From NCBI GenBank assembly GCA_900472925.1, contig UCJU01000002.1, positions 301,017-365,016 of the forward strand: DNA of 64,000 bases, in the 5' to 3' direction. The DNA comes from Hyphomicrobiales bacterium. Lineage in GTDB: Bacteria; Pseudomonadota; Alphaproteobacteria; Rhizobiales; Rhizobiaceae. The notes below the pieces were generated by a model, which did no database searches, was not told the origin of the DNA, and saw nothing but the letters and a program-made list of their open reading frames with translations. A program made the position numbers and the translations under genes. This document shows, piece by piece, positions 55,446 through 64,000 of the stretch; the first letter of the stretch is position 1, and every line of letters begins with the position of its first letter.

Positions 55446-56663
55446 TTATCCACTAACACCAAGCGCATGCATGATGCCTCTTGCAGCGGATTTTCCCGTT
55501 GCAAAACAAGCGGTTAACAGGTAACCCCCGGTGGGCGCCTCCCAGTCCAGCATCTCACCCGCCACGAATATTCCGGGCATCGATTTGAGCATGTAGCGCT
55601 GATCGATCTCATCCCAATCGATTCCTCCCGCACTCGATATTGCCTCGGCGATTGGCCGCGGCGATGTAACGGTCATGGGCAAGGCCTTCATCAGCGCCGC
55701 CATGTCCGCTGGAGGCATGGCAGACAGATCGGGCCTGCATTCTCTCAACAGCGCAACCTTGACCGGTGCAAGACCGGCCGCTTTCCGCAATCTGTTCGAA
55801 AGACTGTCCTTGCGAGGGTGCCGCTCAAGGTCATGCGTGAGACGTTCCTGCGTTCGACCCGGCGCAAGATCGACGATCAGAGCGGGATTGTCGGTTTGCC
55901 GGAAGACGTCACGCAACGCTGCCGAGTGGGCATATACCAGACTGCCTTCGATGCCATGTCGGGTAATGACGAACTCACCCTCGAAACGTCCGGCTTGAGA
56001 CGTCGTGACGATGGACTTGACCGGCGCACCCGCAAAGCGGTCCCGGAAATGATCGCTCCATTCCACATCGAAACCGCAATTGGCAGGTTGGAAATCGTTG
56101 ATGGCAATGCCTTTTTGCCGAAGCCACGGCACCCATGCGGCATTGGAGCCCAGCTTGGGCCAGCTCGCACCGCCGAGTGCCAGAAGACTTGTGTCATGCT
56201 TGGCGATTACCTCGCCTGAGGGCGTCTGAAAAAGGAGTGCATCTCCCTCGAAACCTGCCCAGCGATGTCGCGTCTTGATATCCACCCCTTGCGCATCCAG
56301 TCGCGACAGCCAGGCCCGCAAAAGCGGCGAAGCCTTCATGGCGACAGGGAAAACCCGACCGGACGTTCCGGTAAACGTCTCCTGTCCCAGAGACAGCGCC
56401 CAATCGCGCAGCATATCAGGCGTGAAATCATCCAGCGCCGATTGGAGCCTTGACTGCGCAGTCCCGAACCGGGTGACGAAATCGTCATAGCCTTCGGCAT
56501 GGGTGATGTTGAGACCGGATTTACCGGCCATGAGAAATTTGCGCGCGACCGTTGGCATGGCCTCATAAACGGTGACGGCAAGACCCGCCGCAGACAGCAC
56601 ATCTGCCGCCATCAGTCCTGCCGGTCCACCACCAATGATCGCCACTGTCTTGCCGTGCATCAC
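55446..56663 (-). CDS. HI0933/YhiN-family flavoprotein
   Basis: A 405-aa FAD-dependent protein: N-terminal VAIIGGGPAGLMAADVLSAAGLAVTVYE, then AGKSGLNITHAE and a C-terminal FVAGEMLDWEAPTGGYLLTACFATGKSAARG, characteristic of the HI0933/BaiN group (NAD(P)/FAD oxidoreductases). Substrate unknown. The divergent neighbour yigZ-type gene starts 77 bp away. Confidence 0.9.
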   Translation of the reverse strand: MMHGKTVAIIGGGPAGLMAADVLSAAGLAVTVYEAMPTVARKFLMAGKSGLNITHAEGYDDFVTRFGTAQSRLQSALDDFTPDMLRDWALSLGQETFTGTSGRVFPVAMKASPLLRAWLSRLDAQGVDIKTRHRWAGFEGDALLFQTPSGEVIAKHDTSLLALGGASWPKLGSNAAWVPWLRQKGIAINDFQPANCGFDVEWSDHFRDRFAGAPVKSIVTTSQAGRFEGEFVITRHGIEGSLVYAHSAALRDVFRQTDNPALIVDLAPGRTQERLTHDLERHPRKDSLSNRLRKAAGLAPVKVALLRECRPDLSAMPPADMAALMKALPMTVTSPRPIAEAISSAGGIDWDEIDQRYMLKSMPGIFVAGEMLDWEAPTGGYLLTACFATGKSAARGIMHALGVSG

Positions 56664-56739
56664 AGAATTTCCAACGCGGTTTGATTACATCCGCCTTATA
56701 CCGATTTGCCCGCGCCGGTACATGCGCTATTGACGGGGC

Positions 56740-57327
56740 ATGTTCACGCTCAATCGTCCCGAAACATTTTCGCAAGACATCAAGAAAAGCCGCTTCATCG
56801 CGTTCGCCAGCCCCATCGCGGATGAGGAGGCGGCGAAACGCTTTGTCGAGCAGCAGTCCGATGCCACCGCCAATCACAATTGCTGGGCATGGCGCGTCGG
56901 GCAAGTCTACCGTTTCAGCGATGACGGAGAGCCTTCTGGGACAGCCGGCAAGCCGATCCTCCAGGCCATCGACGGCCAATCACTCGATTGTGTGGCCGTG
57001 GTCGTAACCCGGTGGTTCGGCGGCATATTGTTGGGCAGTGGCGGCCTGATGCGCGCCTATGGCGGAACAGCCGCAACGTGCCTCAGAAATGGCGAGAAGA
57101 CACCCGTCGTTCTCACCTTTGCGACAGAAATCCTCTGCGGGTTTTCCGATCTGGCATTGGTCAAATCGAGGCTGATGGCGGTGCCGGACCTGACAATCGA
57201 AGACGAAGCCTTCACCGCAGACGGTGCCCGGTTGGCATTGTCCATTCCCGTCTCATCCGGCGAAACAGTTGCAAAGATGGTCATGGATCTCACCAGCGGC
57301 CGCGTTACCGTTCCACTGCCGGAATGA
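56740..57327 (+). CDS. YigZ/IMPACT family protein
   Basis: A 195-aa protein: KKSRFIAFASPIADEEAAKRF, NHNCWAWRVG, DDGEPSGTAGKPIL and VVTRWFGGILLGSGGLMRAYGGTA are the hallmark of the UPF0029/IMPACT fold. The second domain is EF-G-like. Role suggested to be in translation control or RNA binding; not established. First of a probable three-gene run with the pseudouridine synthase and the rRNA methyltransferase. Confidence 0.93.
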   Translation: MFTLNRPETFSQDIKKSRFIAFASPIADEEAAKRFVEQQSDATANHNCWAWRVGQVYRFSDDGEPSGTAGKPILQAIDGQSLDCVAVVVTRWFGGILLGSGGLMRAYGGTAATCLRNGEKTPVVLTFATEILCGFSDLALVKSRLMAVPDLTIEDEAFTADGARLALSIPVSSGETVAKMVMDLTSGRVTVPLPE

Positions 57328-57372
57328 CACGCAATCTCCTCGTCATCACGTAAAATCATGGTATGAGGCAGC

Positions 57373-58041
57373 ATGACATCAGAGCTTGAAAACCCCGTCT
57401 ATAATCCGCCGCTGGAACCTTATATTTCCGTCGTCTATCGGGATGACGACCTCCTCGTTCTCGACAAGCCCAGCGGGTTGTTGTCCGTTCCGGGTCGTGA
57501 TCCGGCCCTGTCAGACAGTCTGGCGACGCGGGTGCAAAAGCAGTTTCCCAAGGCGTTGATGATCAACCGGTTGGATAAGGACACATCCGGTCTCGTGCTC
57601 ATGTCGCTGAACCGCAAGGCCCATGCCGCGGTTGCCTCCCAGTTCGAAAACCGAACGACCGAAAAGACCTATATCGCTGTGGTCTGGGGCACGCTCAGCG
57701 GCGAGAGCGGGCATATCGACCTGCCGCTTGCCATCGATCCCGACAGCAAGCCGCGCCACCGCGTGGATCATGATGAAGGTAAATCGGCGCAAACGGACTG
57801 GCACGTGATCGAGCGGTTACCGCTGCCCGCGACACGCCTTCGCCTGCACCCACTCACCGGACGAACACACCAGCTGCGCGTTCATATGAAAGCCATCGGC
57901 CATCCCATTCTCGGTGATGCGTTTTATGCACAAGGCGAAGCGCTCGGCGGCGCCGAACGCCTGCTGCTGCATGCGCAGGACCTCCGCTTTCGTCACCCAG
58001 ATGGACGCGATATGACGTTATCAGTGCCCTGCCCTTTTTGA
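57373..58041 (+). CDS. RluA-type pseudouridine synthase
   Basis: A 222-aa enzyme. The catalytic Asp is in INRLDKDTSGLVLMS (most relatives have HRLD, here NRLD), preceded by LVLDKPSGLLSVPG and followed by RLHPLTGRTHQLRVHMKAIGHPILGD. The short length without an S4 domain resembles RluA (23S/tRNA). Exact target unknown. Next gene begins 1 bp after its stop. Confidence 0.93.
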   Translation: MTSELENPVYNPPLEPYISVVYRDDDLLVLDKPSGLLSVPGRDPALSDSLATRVQKQFPKALMINRLDKDTSGLVLMSLNRKAHAAVASQFENRTTEKTYIAVVWGTLSGESGHIDLPLAIDPDSKPRHRVDHDEGKSAQTDWHVIERLPLPATRLRLHPLTGRTHQLRVHMKAIGHPILGDAFYAQGEALGGAERLLLHAQDLRFRHPDGRDMTLSVPCPF

Positions 58042-58042
58042 G

Positions 58043-58672
58043 ATGACCATGACGGATAAAGATCGCAACGAAGGTTTCATCGTTGATTTCGTAGGCGGTG
58101 CCGTGGGCCACCGGTTGCGCTCCGGCGAAGGGCGTGGCCAGGCGCTTGCAAAAGCTGCCGGTCTGAAGAACGGCAAAACACCCAGAATTGTCGATGCCAC
58201 CGCCGGATTGGGGCGCGATGCTTTCCTGCTCGCCTCTCTGGGAGCTGAGGTGACGCTGATCGAAAGATCACCCGGAATGCACGCGCTGCTATCGGATGCG
58301 ATTGCACGGGCCGACGCGGAGGGCGGCATCTACCGCGAGATCGCGTCCAGAATGACGCTGCTCCATGGCGATTCCAGGAGCCTCATCCCGACGCTGTCGC
58401 CGGAAGTCATCATCATCGATCCTATGCATCCGCCACGCCACAACACGGCGTTGGTGAAAAAAGAGATGCGTGTTCTCAGGGAGTTGGTGGGGTCCGACCC
58501 GGATCAGGTGGAACTGATGACGGTGGCCTTGGCACACGCGACGAAACGTGTGGTCCTGAAGTGGCCATTGCGTGCCGAACCCATGCCCGGCATCCGCAAA
58601 CCCTCTCATCAGCTTCTTGGTAAAAGTACGCGTTACGATGTTTTCATGGTGTTGAGTGACAAACCGACGTGA
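58043..58672 (+). CDS. rsmJ: 16S rRNA guanine-N2 methyltransferase-like protein (RsmJ)
   Basis: A 209-aa SAM methyltransferase. VDATAGLGRDAFLLASLGAEVTLIERSP is motif I, and IIIDPMHPPRH is the NPPY-like motif (DPMHPPR) typical of RsmJ/YhiQ. RsmJ methylates G1516 in 16S rRNA. It is 1 bp from the pseudouridine synthase stop, so the two RNA-modifying enzymes are probably cotranscribed. Confidence 0.88.
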   Translation: MTMTDKDRNEGFIVDFVGGAVGHRLRSGEGRGQALAKAAGLKNGKTPRIVDATAGLGRDAFLLASLGAEVTLIERSPGMHALLSDAIARADAEGGIYREIASRMTLLHGDSRSLIPTLSPEVIIIDPMHPPRHNTALVKKEMRVLRELVGSDPDQVELMTVALAHATKRVVLKWPLRAEPMPGIRKPSHQLLGKSTRYDVFMVLSDKPT

Positions 58673-58678
58673 ACATGA

Positions 58679-58864
58679 TCAGCGGAACGTAGCCTTGCGT
58701 TGTGCGTTCATCAACAACTCGTGACGCGATGCGAAATCGCCGAACAGCTTGCGAAGACGGGATTCTTCAGCATCATCGAGCCTGTAGCGACGGCAAAATT
58801 CAACGACGCTGAGGATAGGCTTTATTTCCGTCGTCTCGATTTCCCTATTGTCTATGATTTGCAT
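58679..58864 (-). CDS. Small conserved hypothetical protein
   Basis: A 61-aa protein with pattern ILSVVEFCRRYRLDDAEESRLRKLFGDFASRHELLMNA, which I recall in many rhizobial genomes without a function. A strong AGGAGGG ribosome-binding site lies 5 nt before ATG 58864, which supports it as a real gene. Charged, helical and soluble; ends 6 bp from the convergent rsmJ stop. Confidence 0.7.
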   Translation of the reverse strand: MQIIDNREIETTEIKPILSVVEFCRRYRLDDAEESRLRKLFGDFASRHELLMNAQRKATFR

Positions 58865-59056
58865 GATACCCTCCTGCTATTTGCGACAGTACGAAACTCT
58901 GGAAACGACGGAACGTTCCTCACTAATTTTCGTCCACGAAATATAGGATGAGCGCGATTTTACACGGCGGAATCAAGTTTTGTTGAGATCGCTAGGTGAA
59001 ACGAAAATCCGCCCCACATGTTTCCCGCCCGCAAACGATCCAAGGAAGGGAGACCT

Positions 59057-60286
59057 ATGCCGCGCACTCACCACCTGCTGACGACGACCATTCTTTCGAT
59101 GTGCCTTATCGCTCCGCTCGCCCCTATGGCCAGCGCGCAATCGACAGTTCCAGCCGAAACGAAACAGGCGAACGCGCCGGACCAGAAACCGGCCTTCGAA
59201 GGACAGACGCGTGCGGTCCAGCCCGAGAAAATGCCGTCGCTGCAGAAGACCGTGGTCGCAGATGGTCTGCCGCATCTCTGGTCGATGGAGATTTTGCCAG
59301 ATGGCCGGATGCTGGTCGCCGCCAAGGAAGGCGCGATGCATATCGTGGCGGATGGCAAGGCTGGCCCTGCATTGGAAGGCGTGCCCGAAGTCGCCTCGGA
59401 TGGACAGGGTGGACTGCTGGACATCGCGCTGGCGCCCGATTTCGATAGCTCCAAAATGATCTATTTCTCTTTCTCCGAACCGCGCGATGGCGGCAACGGA
59501 ACATCGGTCGCATCCGCTAAACTTGTGGAAAGTGGCGGCAAAGCCGTCCTGGAAGACACCAAGGTCATCTTCCGCCAGATGCCGACCTATGACGGCGACA
59601 AGCATTTCGGCTCACGCCTCGCCTTTGGTCCCAACAACGAGCTTTATGTCACCGTCGGCGAACGTTCGGACAAGGAGCCCCGCGTTCAGGCTCAGGACCT
59701 CTCCAGTGGACTTGGCAAGGTTTTCCGTATCGACAAGGACGGCAAGGCCTTTGAAGGCAACCCCTTTGCCGGTCAGCAGAACGCTCTTCCTGAAATCTGG
59801 AGCTATGGCCATCGCAACGTCCAGTCCTCGGCCATCGATGGTCAGGGGCGCCTTTGGACGGTCGAGCATGGCCCCAAGGGTGGCGATGAGTTGAACCTTC
59901 CAAAGCCCGGCCTCAATTATGGCTGGCCCGTTATCACCTACGGCATCGAATATAGCGGCGGCGCGGTCGGTGATGGCATAACCGCCAAGGAGGGTATGGA
60001 GCAGCCGGTCTATTACTGGGACCCGGTTATCGGCCCTTCCGGCATGGTCTACTATGATTCCGACGCCATCCCTGAATGGAAAGGCTCTTTCATCATTGGT
60101 GGTCTCGTCAGCCAGGGCCTCGTTGTGCTGAAGGTGGAGAACGACAAGGTCGTGTCCGAAGGACGGTTACCACTTGAGGCCCGTATTCGCGACGTCAAGG
60201 TCGGCAACGACGGCGCGGTCTATGCTGTGACCGAAGAGCGCGGCGGCGGCAAGTCACAGATCCTCAAGCTGGCACCGGACGCCTGA
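59057..60286 (+). CDS. PQQ-dependent aldose sugar dehydrogenase (GSDH family)
   Basis: A 409-aa exported protein with signal peptide (TTTILSMCLIAPLAPMASAQ). The six-bladed propeller core shows LPHLWSMEILPDGRMLVAAKEG, GGLLDIALAPDF, HFGSRLAFGPNNELYVTVGER, GHRNVQSSAIDGQGRLWTVEHGPKGGDELN and NYGWPVITYG, as in soluble aldose dehydrogenases (Asd/YliI). It would oxidise sugars in the periplasm using PQQ. ATG 59057 follows AAGGGAG; the frame is open to 59018. A hairpin lies after the stop at 60303-60322. Confidence 0.92.
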   Translation: MPRTHHLLTTTILSMCLIAPLAPMASAQSTVPAETKQANAPDQKPAFEGQTRAVQPEKMPSLQKTVVADGLPHLWSMEILPDGRMLVAAKEGAMHIVADGKAGPALEGVPEVASDGQGGLLDIALAPDFDSSKMIYFSFSEPRDGGNGTSVASAKLVESGGKAVLEDTKVIFRQMPTYDGDKHFGSRLAFGPNNELYVTVGERSDKEPRVQAQDLSSGLGKVFRIDKDGKAFEGNPFAGQQNALPEIWSYGHRNVQSSAIDGQGRLWTVEHGPKGGDELNLPKPGLNYGWPVITYGIEYSGGAVGDGITAKEGMEQPVYYWDPVIGPSGMVYYDSDAIPEWKGSFIIGGLVSQGLVVLKVENDKVVSEGRLPLEARIRDVKVGNDGAVYAVTEERGGGKSQILKLAPDA

Positions 60287-60302
60287 TCTCCTGAATCCGA
60301 TG

Positions 60303-60322
60303 GGAGCGGTCTACGCCGCTCC
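60303..60322 (+). terminator. Hairpin after the sugar dehydrogenase gene
   Basis: GGAGCGG (60303-60309), loop, CCGCTCC (60316-60322); no T-run, so termination may be weak. Confidence 0.5.
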
Positions 60323-60401
60323 TATCTTGGCTCATAGTGCCGGGAACACACGCAGGGTTATGTGCATTAATCCTCACAAAGGTGAGGAGCATAAAAACCC
60401 A

Positions 60402-61418
60402 ATGAATCAGCTTCCAATTCGCATCCTGAGAAAAGTCGGACTGACCTATGTCAGCGATCAGGAACCCGGTATTTCCCGCGAAAAACGCGGCAAGGGCTTT
60501 GCCTACAGGCTGCCAGACGGCGCGCTTCTTTCCGATAAGCTGGAAATAACACGCCTCAAATCCCTCGGCGTCCCGCCCGCCTATGAGCGGGTGTGGATCT
60601 GCATCGATCCATCCGGTCATTTGCAGGCCACAGGCTACGACGCGCGCGGACGGAAACAATATCGCTATCACCCGGATTGGCACGCCTTGCGGGGCGAGAA
60701 CAAATTCTACCAGTTGAAGACATTCGGTGAGGCTCTTCCCGCCATCCGCCGCCGCGCGACCTGCGATCTTTCCAAGCAGGTGCACAGTGCGGACGTCACC
60801 CTTGCCGCACTCGTGCTTCTGCTGGACGCCGCCTATTTGCGCGTCGGCAACAAAACCTATCTTGAAACCAACGGCACCTATGGCGCAACCACCTTGCTGA
60901 AAAAGCACGTCTCCTTTGGAGAGACGATAGAATTGCGCTTTGCCGCCAAGGGCGGGCAACGTGTACAACGCAAGCTCAAGCACCCCCGTCTTCAACGCAT
61001 TCTGGAAAACATCGCAGACCTGCCGGGTCGGCAATTGTTCGTCTGGCAGGACGAAAACGGCATCGTTCACCCCGTCGATTCCAGCGCACTCAACGCCTAC
61101 ATCTCGCAAAGTGCTGGCGAAGGCATTTCCGCAAAGACATTCCGTACCTGGGGCGGCACGCTTGCAGCCTTCGGCCACGCCACTCGTGCCTTGTCAGCAG
61201 AGGAGCGTCCGACAATAAAGGGCATGTGCACCGCAGCATCCGAAGAACTGTCCAACACGCCCGCAATATGCCGAAAGAGTTACGTCCACCCCGCAGTCCT
61301 CGACCTCGCATCGGAGGACAAATCCGTCAAGCGGCTGGAGAAGATTATGGGGATGGAGCTGAAGCCGGTTGCCGGGTTGAGAGCCGACGAAAGACGGCTG
61401 CTGGAGTTTCTGCCGTAA
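60402..61418 (+). CDS. DNA topoisomerase IB
   Basis: A protein of about 338 aa of the small bacterial/poxvirus-type topoisomerase IB family, which relaxes supercoils through a 3'-phosphotyrosine. Visible: GKGFAYRLPDG, PPAYERVWICIDPSGHLQATGYDARGRKQYRYHPDW, LRVGNKTYLETNGTYGATTL, KTFRTWGGTLAAF and the catalytic Tyr in AICRKSYVHPAVL. The start is uncertain: ATG 60402 matches family beginnings, ATG 60360 has AGGG just upstream, and the frame is open to 60300. Confidence 0.92.
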   Translation: MNQLPIRILRKVGLTYVSDQEPGISREKRGKGFAYRLPDGALLSDKLEITRLKSLGVPPAYERVWICIDPSGHLQATGYDARGRKQYRYHPDWHALRGENKFYQLKTFGEALPAIRRRATCDLSKQVHSADVTLAALVLLLDAAYLRVGNKTYLETNGTYGATTLLKKHVSFGETIELRFAAKGGQRVQRKLKHPRLQRILENIADLPGRQLFVWQDENGIVHPVDSSALNAYISQSAGEGISAKTFRTWGGTLAAFGHATRALSAEERPTIKGMCTAASEELSNTPAICRKSYVHPAVLDLASEDKSVKRLEKIMGMELKPVAGLRADERRLLEFLP

Positions 61419-61419
61419 A

Positions 61420-62022
61420 CTACCGAAGCGCCGCGTCGATGATCACCTTCACCGGGTTCACGATCTCATAGGTGCATTGGAATGCTGCGGCGGCGACCCG
61501 GTAGGTATCGCTTTCATCGGTTCGCACCTGGACGATCGCGTCCCCCGGCAGCGCAACCATCGTCTCACCCCAGGGAGCCCGGAAGTTGAATGGCCCGATC
61601 TCGTCGGTCACGATAAAATAGTTCATCTCGGCGCCAACAGGTTTGAAAGCGCGGTAACCGGCAGCATCGGGCTGCGTCAGCGGCTCGCCGTAACGGTCTG
61701 AAAAATTCCGCTTCTTGACGAGAATTTCTTCATTACCGGTCTCTTCGCATCGATTGCGTACCACCCAATCACCGTCTTCAGCGGGCTTGGAACGCGTTTC
61801 GACACCCTGCCCCCGGATGTAGGTAATGACGATTTCACCGGGCGATGCGGGACGGGCGTCAACCTCTTTGGTTTTTCGCGCAACACCCACCATGTCGATC
61901 TTTTTGAAATCGTCCATCAGGACGATCTGATCTTTTCGCGGGATGTCCTCGCTCGCAAAGGCAGCTATCGGAAAAAGAAGCTGCACCAAAAGCCGTGTTT
62001 TTGGAAAATCCAAGAGAGCCAT
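61420..62022 (-). CDS. Exported conserved protein of unknown function
   Basis: A 200-aa protein. From ATG 62022 a signal peptide is plausible (RLLVQLLFPIAAFASE). The body (GVARKTKEVDARPASPGEIV, GDWVVRNRCEETGNEE, FRAPWGETMVALPGDAIVQV, DTYRVAAAAFQCTYEIVNP) looks like a conserved globular domain I cannot name. An internal ATG at 61917 would give a cytoplasmic form of 165 aa; the ribosome-binding region GGGGATGGA supports the longer one. Convergent with the topoisomerase gene, stops 1 bp apart. Confidence 0.65.
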   Translation of the reverse strand: MALLDFPKTRLLVQLLFPIAAFASEDIPRKDQIVLMDDFKKIDMVGVARKTKEVDARPASPGEIVITYIRGQGVETRSKPAEDGDWVVRNRCEETGNEEILVKKRNFSDRYGEPLTQPDAAGYRAFKPVGAEMNYFIVTDEIGPFNFRAPWGETMVALPGDAIVQVRTDESDTYRVAAAAFQCTYEIVNPVKVIIDAALR

Positions 62023-62169
62023 CTGAATTCCATCCCCAGCGGCGAAAAATCGAAAAAAATAATATTGCGCGAAATTTCAGATGGGGCAGAGCCGTGGCTG
62101 AGAGATCGCGCTAGTTTGACTGTACATATCTGGCAAGAAACGAATACCGCACCTTCTACAGGGTAGATT

Positions 62170-62259
62170 TTAACATTCGTTAACATGCCCATTTTACCGG
62201 CATGTGCCTTCCTGACAGCTTTGTCAGACCGCGTTCAGCTTCATGTCAGCTAGATGACA
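62170..62259 (+). promoter_or_regulatory. Candidate operators upstream of eptA
   Basis: Two dyads with TGTCA half-sites: CTGACA-N4-TGTCAG (62212-62227) and TGTCA-N6-TGACA (62244-62259). A direct repeat TTAACAT occurs at 62170 and 62180. They lie 40-130 bp before the eptA start and may bind an envelope-stress response regulator; the identity is inference. Confidence 0.45.
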
Positions 62260-62296
62260 CATTGCCCGCCGCACAAGCAGCGGGAAATTGAGACAA

Positions 62297-63958
62297 ATGG
62301 CACTATCATCATCAACAATGAAAAGCGGACGTAACACTATAGCACGGCCAGTCGTCGGCAGCGTTACACTCAGCATCGTAACGGCTCTCTATCTTTTGCT
62401 TTTCACGAATCATACATTTTGGGCAAAGGTTCACACCTACCTCTCCGCTTATCCCGTAGCGATTTTCGGCCTTTACATCGCCATGGGCGCCGCATTTTCC
62501 GCAGCCCTCATCCTGTTCTCGGTCAAATACATCACCAAACCGATCTTTGCGATGCTGATCCTTATCGCCGCCGTGTCGTCATGGTTCATGGACCGATTCG
62601 GCGCGGTCATCGACAGCGACATGGTGCGCAATGCCTTTGAAACGACGCATGCAGAAGCTGGCAACCTGATCACGCCGGGCTTTGCCCTGCATCTCGCGCT
62701 GTTTGCAGGCATTCCGGTCGCTCTACTGGCAATCGTAAAAATCGATCACAGACCGTTTTTTAGCAAATTCGTTTGGAACGTGGCCAGCATTATCGGCTGC
62801 CTCACCATTGTCTGCGCAATTGCCGCCGCCAACTCCAAGACGTTTACGACAGCCGTTCGCCAGCACAAGGACATCGCCAAAAGCCTCAATCCCTTTACGC
62901 CGATTTCCTCGACGGTTCGCTACCTCTCGCAGGCAGACCAGGAAGCCAAGCTCACCGTTTCACCCACGGGCCAGGATGCGAAGATCATGCCCGCGCTCGG
63001 CGGCGTCACCAAGCCACGGATCACCGTCATCGTGGCTGGAGAAACCGGCCGCGCCGTGAATTTCTCGCTCAACGGCTACGGTCGCGACACCAATCCACAG
63101 CTGGAAAAGCGTGATGTCGTCTATTTCCCGAACACGGTCAGTTGCGGCACGGCAACGGCAATTTCCATACCTTGCATGTTTTCCAAATTCACGCGTTCGC
63201 AATACAGCCACGCCAAGGCGCTCTCCAATGAGAACCTGCTCGACGTGCTTGTCCATGCCGGCGTCGATGCGCGCTGGTGGGACAACAATACCGGCAGCAA
63301 GAATGTCGCAGATCGTGTTCCCTATTTCGACCTGACCGCAGCACAGGACCCCAAATTCTGCTCGAACGGCGAATGCCGCGACGATATCTTCCTCGACAGG
63401 CTGGACAGTTGGCTGGACGGCGTGACGAAGGACAGCGTCATCGTGCTTCACCAGTTGGGTAGCCACGGCCCGACCTACCACATGCGCTACACCGACGAGT
63501 ACAGAAAGTTCACACCCGATTGCCAGACGGCAGAACTGCCGGATTGCAAGGACACCGAAATCGTCAACGCCTACGACAACACCATTCTTTACACCGACCA
63601 TTTCCTTGCCAGCATCATCGACAAGCTGAAAGCGCGCTCGGACAAGCTGGCGACAGGAATGATCTATGCGTCCGATCATGGCGAATCGCTGGGCGAGAAC
63701 GGTATCTATCTCCACGGTGCGCCCTACATGTTGGCACCTGCCGAGCAGACCCATGTGCCATTCATCGTCTGGTTCGACCCTGACTTTGCCAAATCCATGG
63801 GGTTGGATGGCGCCTGCCTTGCAAAACAGGCGAAGGCTGGCGGTCGCTCTCACGACGACTTCTTCCACAGCATATTGAGCATGATGAATGTCTCGACCTC
63901 GGTCTACGACCCCTCTCTCGACGTGTTCAGCGCTTGCAAACGCAGACCCACAGCTTGA
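62297..63958 (+). CDS. eptA: Phosphoethanolamine-lipid A transferase (EptA family)
   Basis: A 553-aa inner-membrane protein with five N-terminal helices (to about residue 180) and a periplasmic sulfatase-like domain. Landmarks: ITVIVAGETGRAVNFSLNGYGRDTNPQL (metal Glu), NTVSCGTATAISIPCMFS (catalytic Thr), VLHQLGSHGPTYHMRY, and YASDHGESLGENGIYLHG (metal Asp and His). It adds phosphoethanolamine to lipid A or another envelope glycan, lowering negative charge and often giving cationic-peptide tolerance. ATG 62297 is preferred over TTG 62288. Confidence 0.93.
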   Translation: MALSSSTMKSGRNTIARPVVGSVTLSIVTALYLLLFTNHTFWAKVHTYLSAYPVAIFGLYIAMGAAFSAALILFSVKYITKPIFAMLILIAAVSSWFMDRFGAVIDSDMVRNAFETTHAEAGNLITPGFALHLALFAGIPVALLAIVKIDHRPFFSKFVWNVASIIGCLTIVCAIAAANSKTFTTAVRQHKDIAKSLNPFTPISSTVRYLSQADQEAKLTVSPTGQDAKIMPALGGVTKPRITVIVAGETGRAVNFSLNGYGRDTNPQLEKRDVVYFPNTVSCGTATAISIPCMFSKFTRSQYSHAKALSNENLLDVLVHAGVDARWWDNNTGSKNVADRVPYFDLTAAQDPKFCSNGECRDDIFLDRLDSWLDGVTKDSVIVLHQLGSHGPTYHMRYTDEYRKFTPDCQTAELPDCKDTEIVNAYDNTILYTDHFLASIIDKLKARSDKLATGMIYASDHGESLGENGIYLHGAPYMLAPAEQTHVPFIVWFDPDFAKSMGLDGACLAKQAKAGGRSHDDFFHSILSMMNVSTSVYDPSLDVFSACKRRPTA

Positions 63959-64000
63959 CGAGACAAAGTGCGAGGCATACCCACTCTTTTAGCCGTCCTG

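Noticed and set aside
1-64000. CRISPR arrays, insertion sequences, prophage, toxin-antitoxin or known defence systems
   Set aside because: I looked for direct repeats with spacers, transposase motifs and defence-type domains and saw none; gene order and composition look like ordinary replicon backbone.

Overview
The window looks like part of a secondary replicon (chromid or linear chromosome) of a plant-associated member of the Rhizobiaceae, most likely Agrobacterium/Rhizobium. The grounds are a dctB/dctA C4-dicarboxylate locus with a sigma-54 promoter, a celABC cellulose operon with bcsN, a nearly complete succinoglycan (exo) cluster, a malic enzyme fused to a phosphotransacetylase-like domain, and several sugar ABC transporters. 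I saw no rRNA or tRNA genes, CRISPR arrays, insertion sequences or prophage genes.

Layout. 1-2.2 kb: 5' part of dctB, then dctA behind a clear -24/-12 promoter. 2.5-3.5 kb: a flavin reductase facing an Rrf2-type regulator. 3.6-12.7 kb, minus strand: cellulose genes bcsN, celA, celB, celC and a TPR protein; the last four are chained by 4-bp ATGA stop/start overlaps. 12.9-21.3 kb: an AGE-family sugar isomerase gene, then a sugar ABC importer operon (binding protein, two permeases, ATPase) ending in a fused Gfo/Idh-aldo/keto reductase, with a divergent AraC regulator. 21.5-26.5 kb: a mini HTH protein, an adenylate cyclase, RecX, a small cytochrome c, a secreted DUF992 protein and the GDP-mannose enzyme ManC. 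26.8-32.1 kb: malic enzyme, a membrane glycosyltransferase and a DadA-like oxidase. 32.1-36.9 kb: a ribose-type ABC importer divergent from a LacI regulator, with two mirror-image operators between them.

37.6-51.3 kb is the succinoglycan region: exoX, exoU, exoV, exoW, an exoT-like flippase remnant, then exoH-K-L-A-M-O-N-P. The genes for repeat-unit initiation, polymerisation and acetylation (exoY, exoF, exoQ, exoZ) are absent, and the flippase is reduced to its two ends, so the pathway must be completed from elsewhere or is impaired. 51.4-64 kb: a hydroxyacid dehydrogenase, a hybrid histidine kinase with two receivers, a flavoprotein, a three-gene group (YigZ, RluA-type and RsmJ-type), a small conserved protein, a secreted aldose dehydrogenase, topoisomerase IB, an exported unknown protein and an EptA-type phosphoethanolamine transferase.

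The functional theme is a root-surface lifestyle: uptake of dicarboxylates and sugars, conversion of malate, and building of cellulose and succinoglycan. Start codons were re-chosen from ribosome-binding sites, stop/start overlaps and promoter positions where possible. Everything is read by eye; family names come from recognisable motifs and remembered family members, not from database searches.
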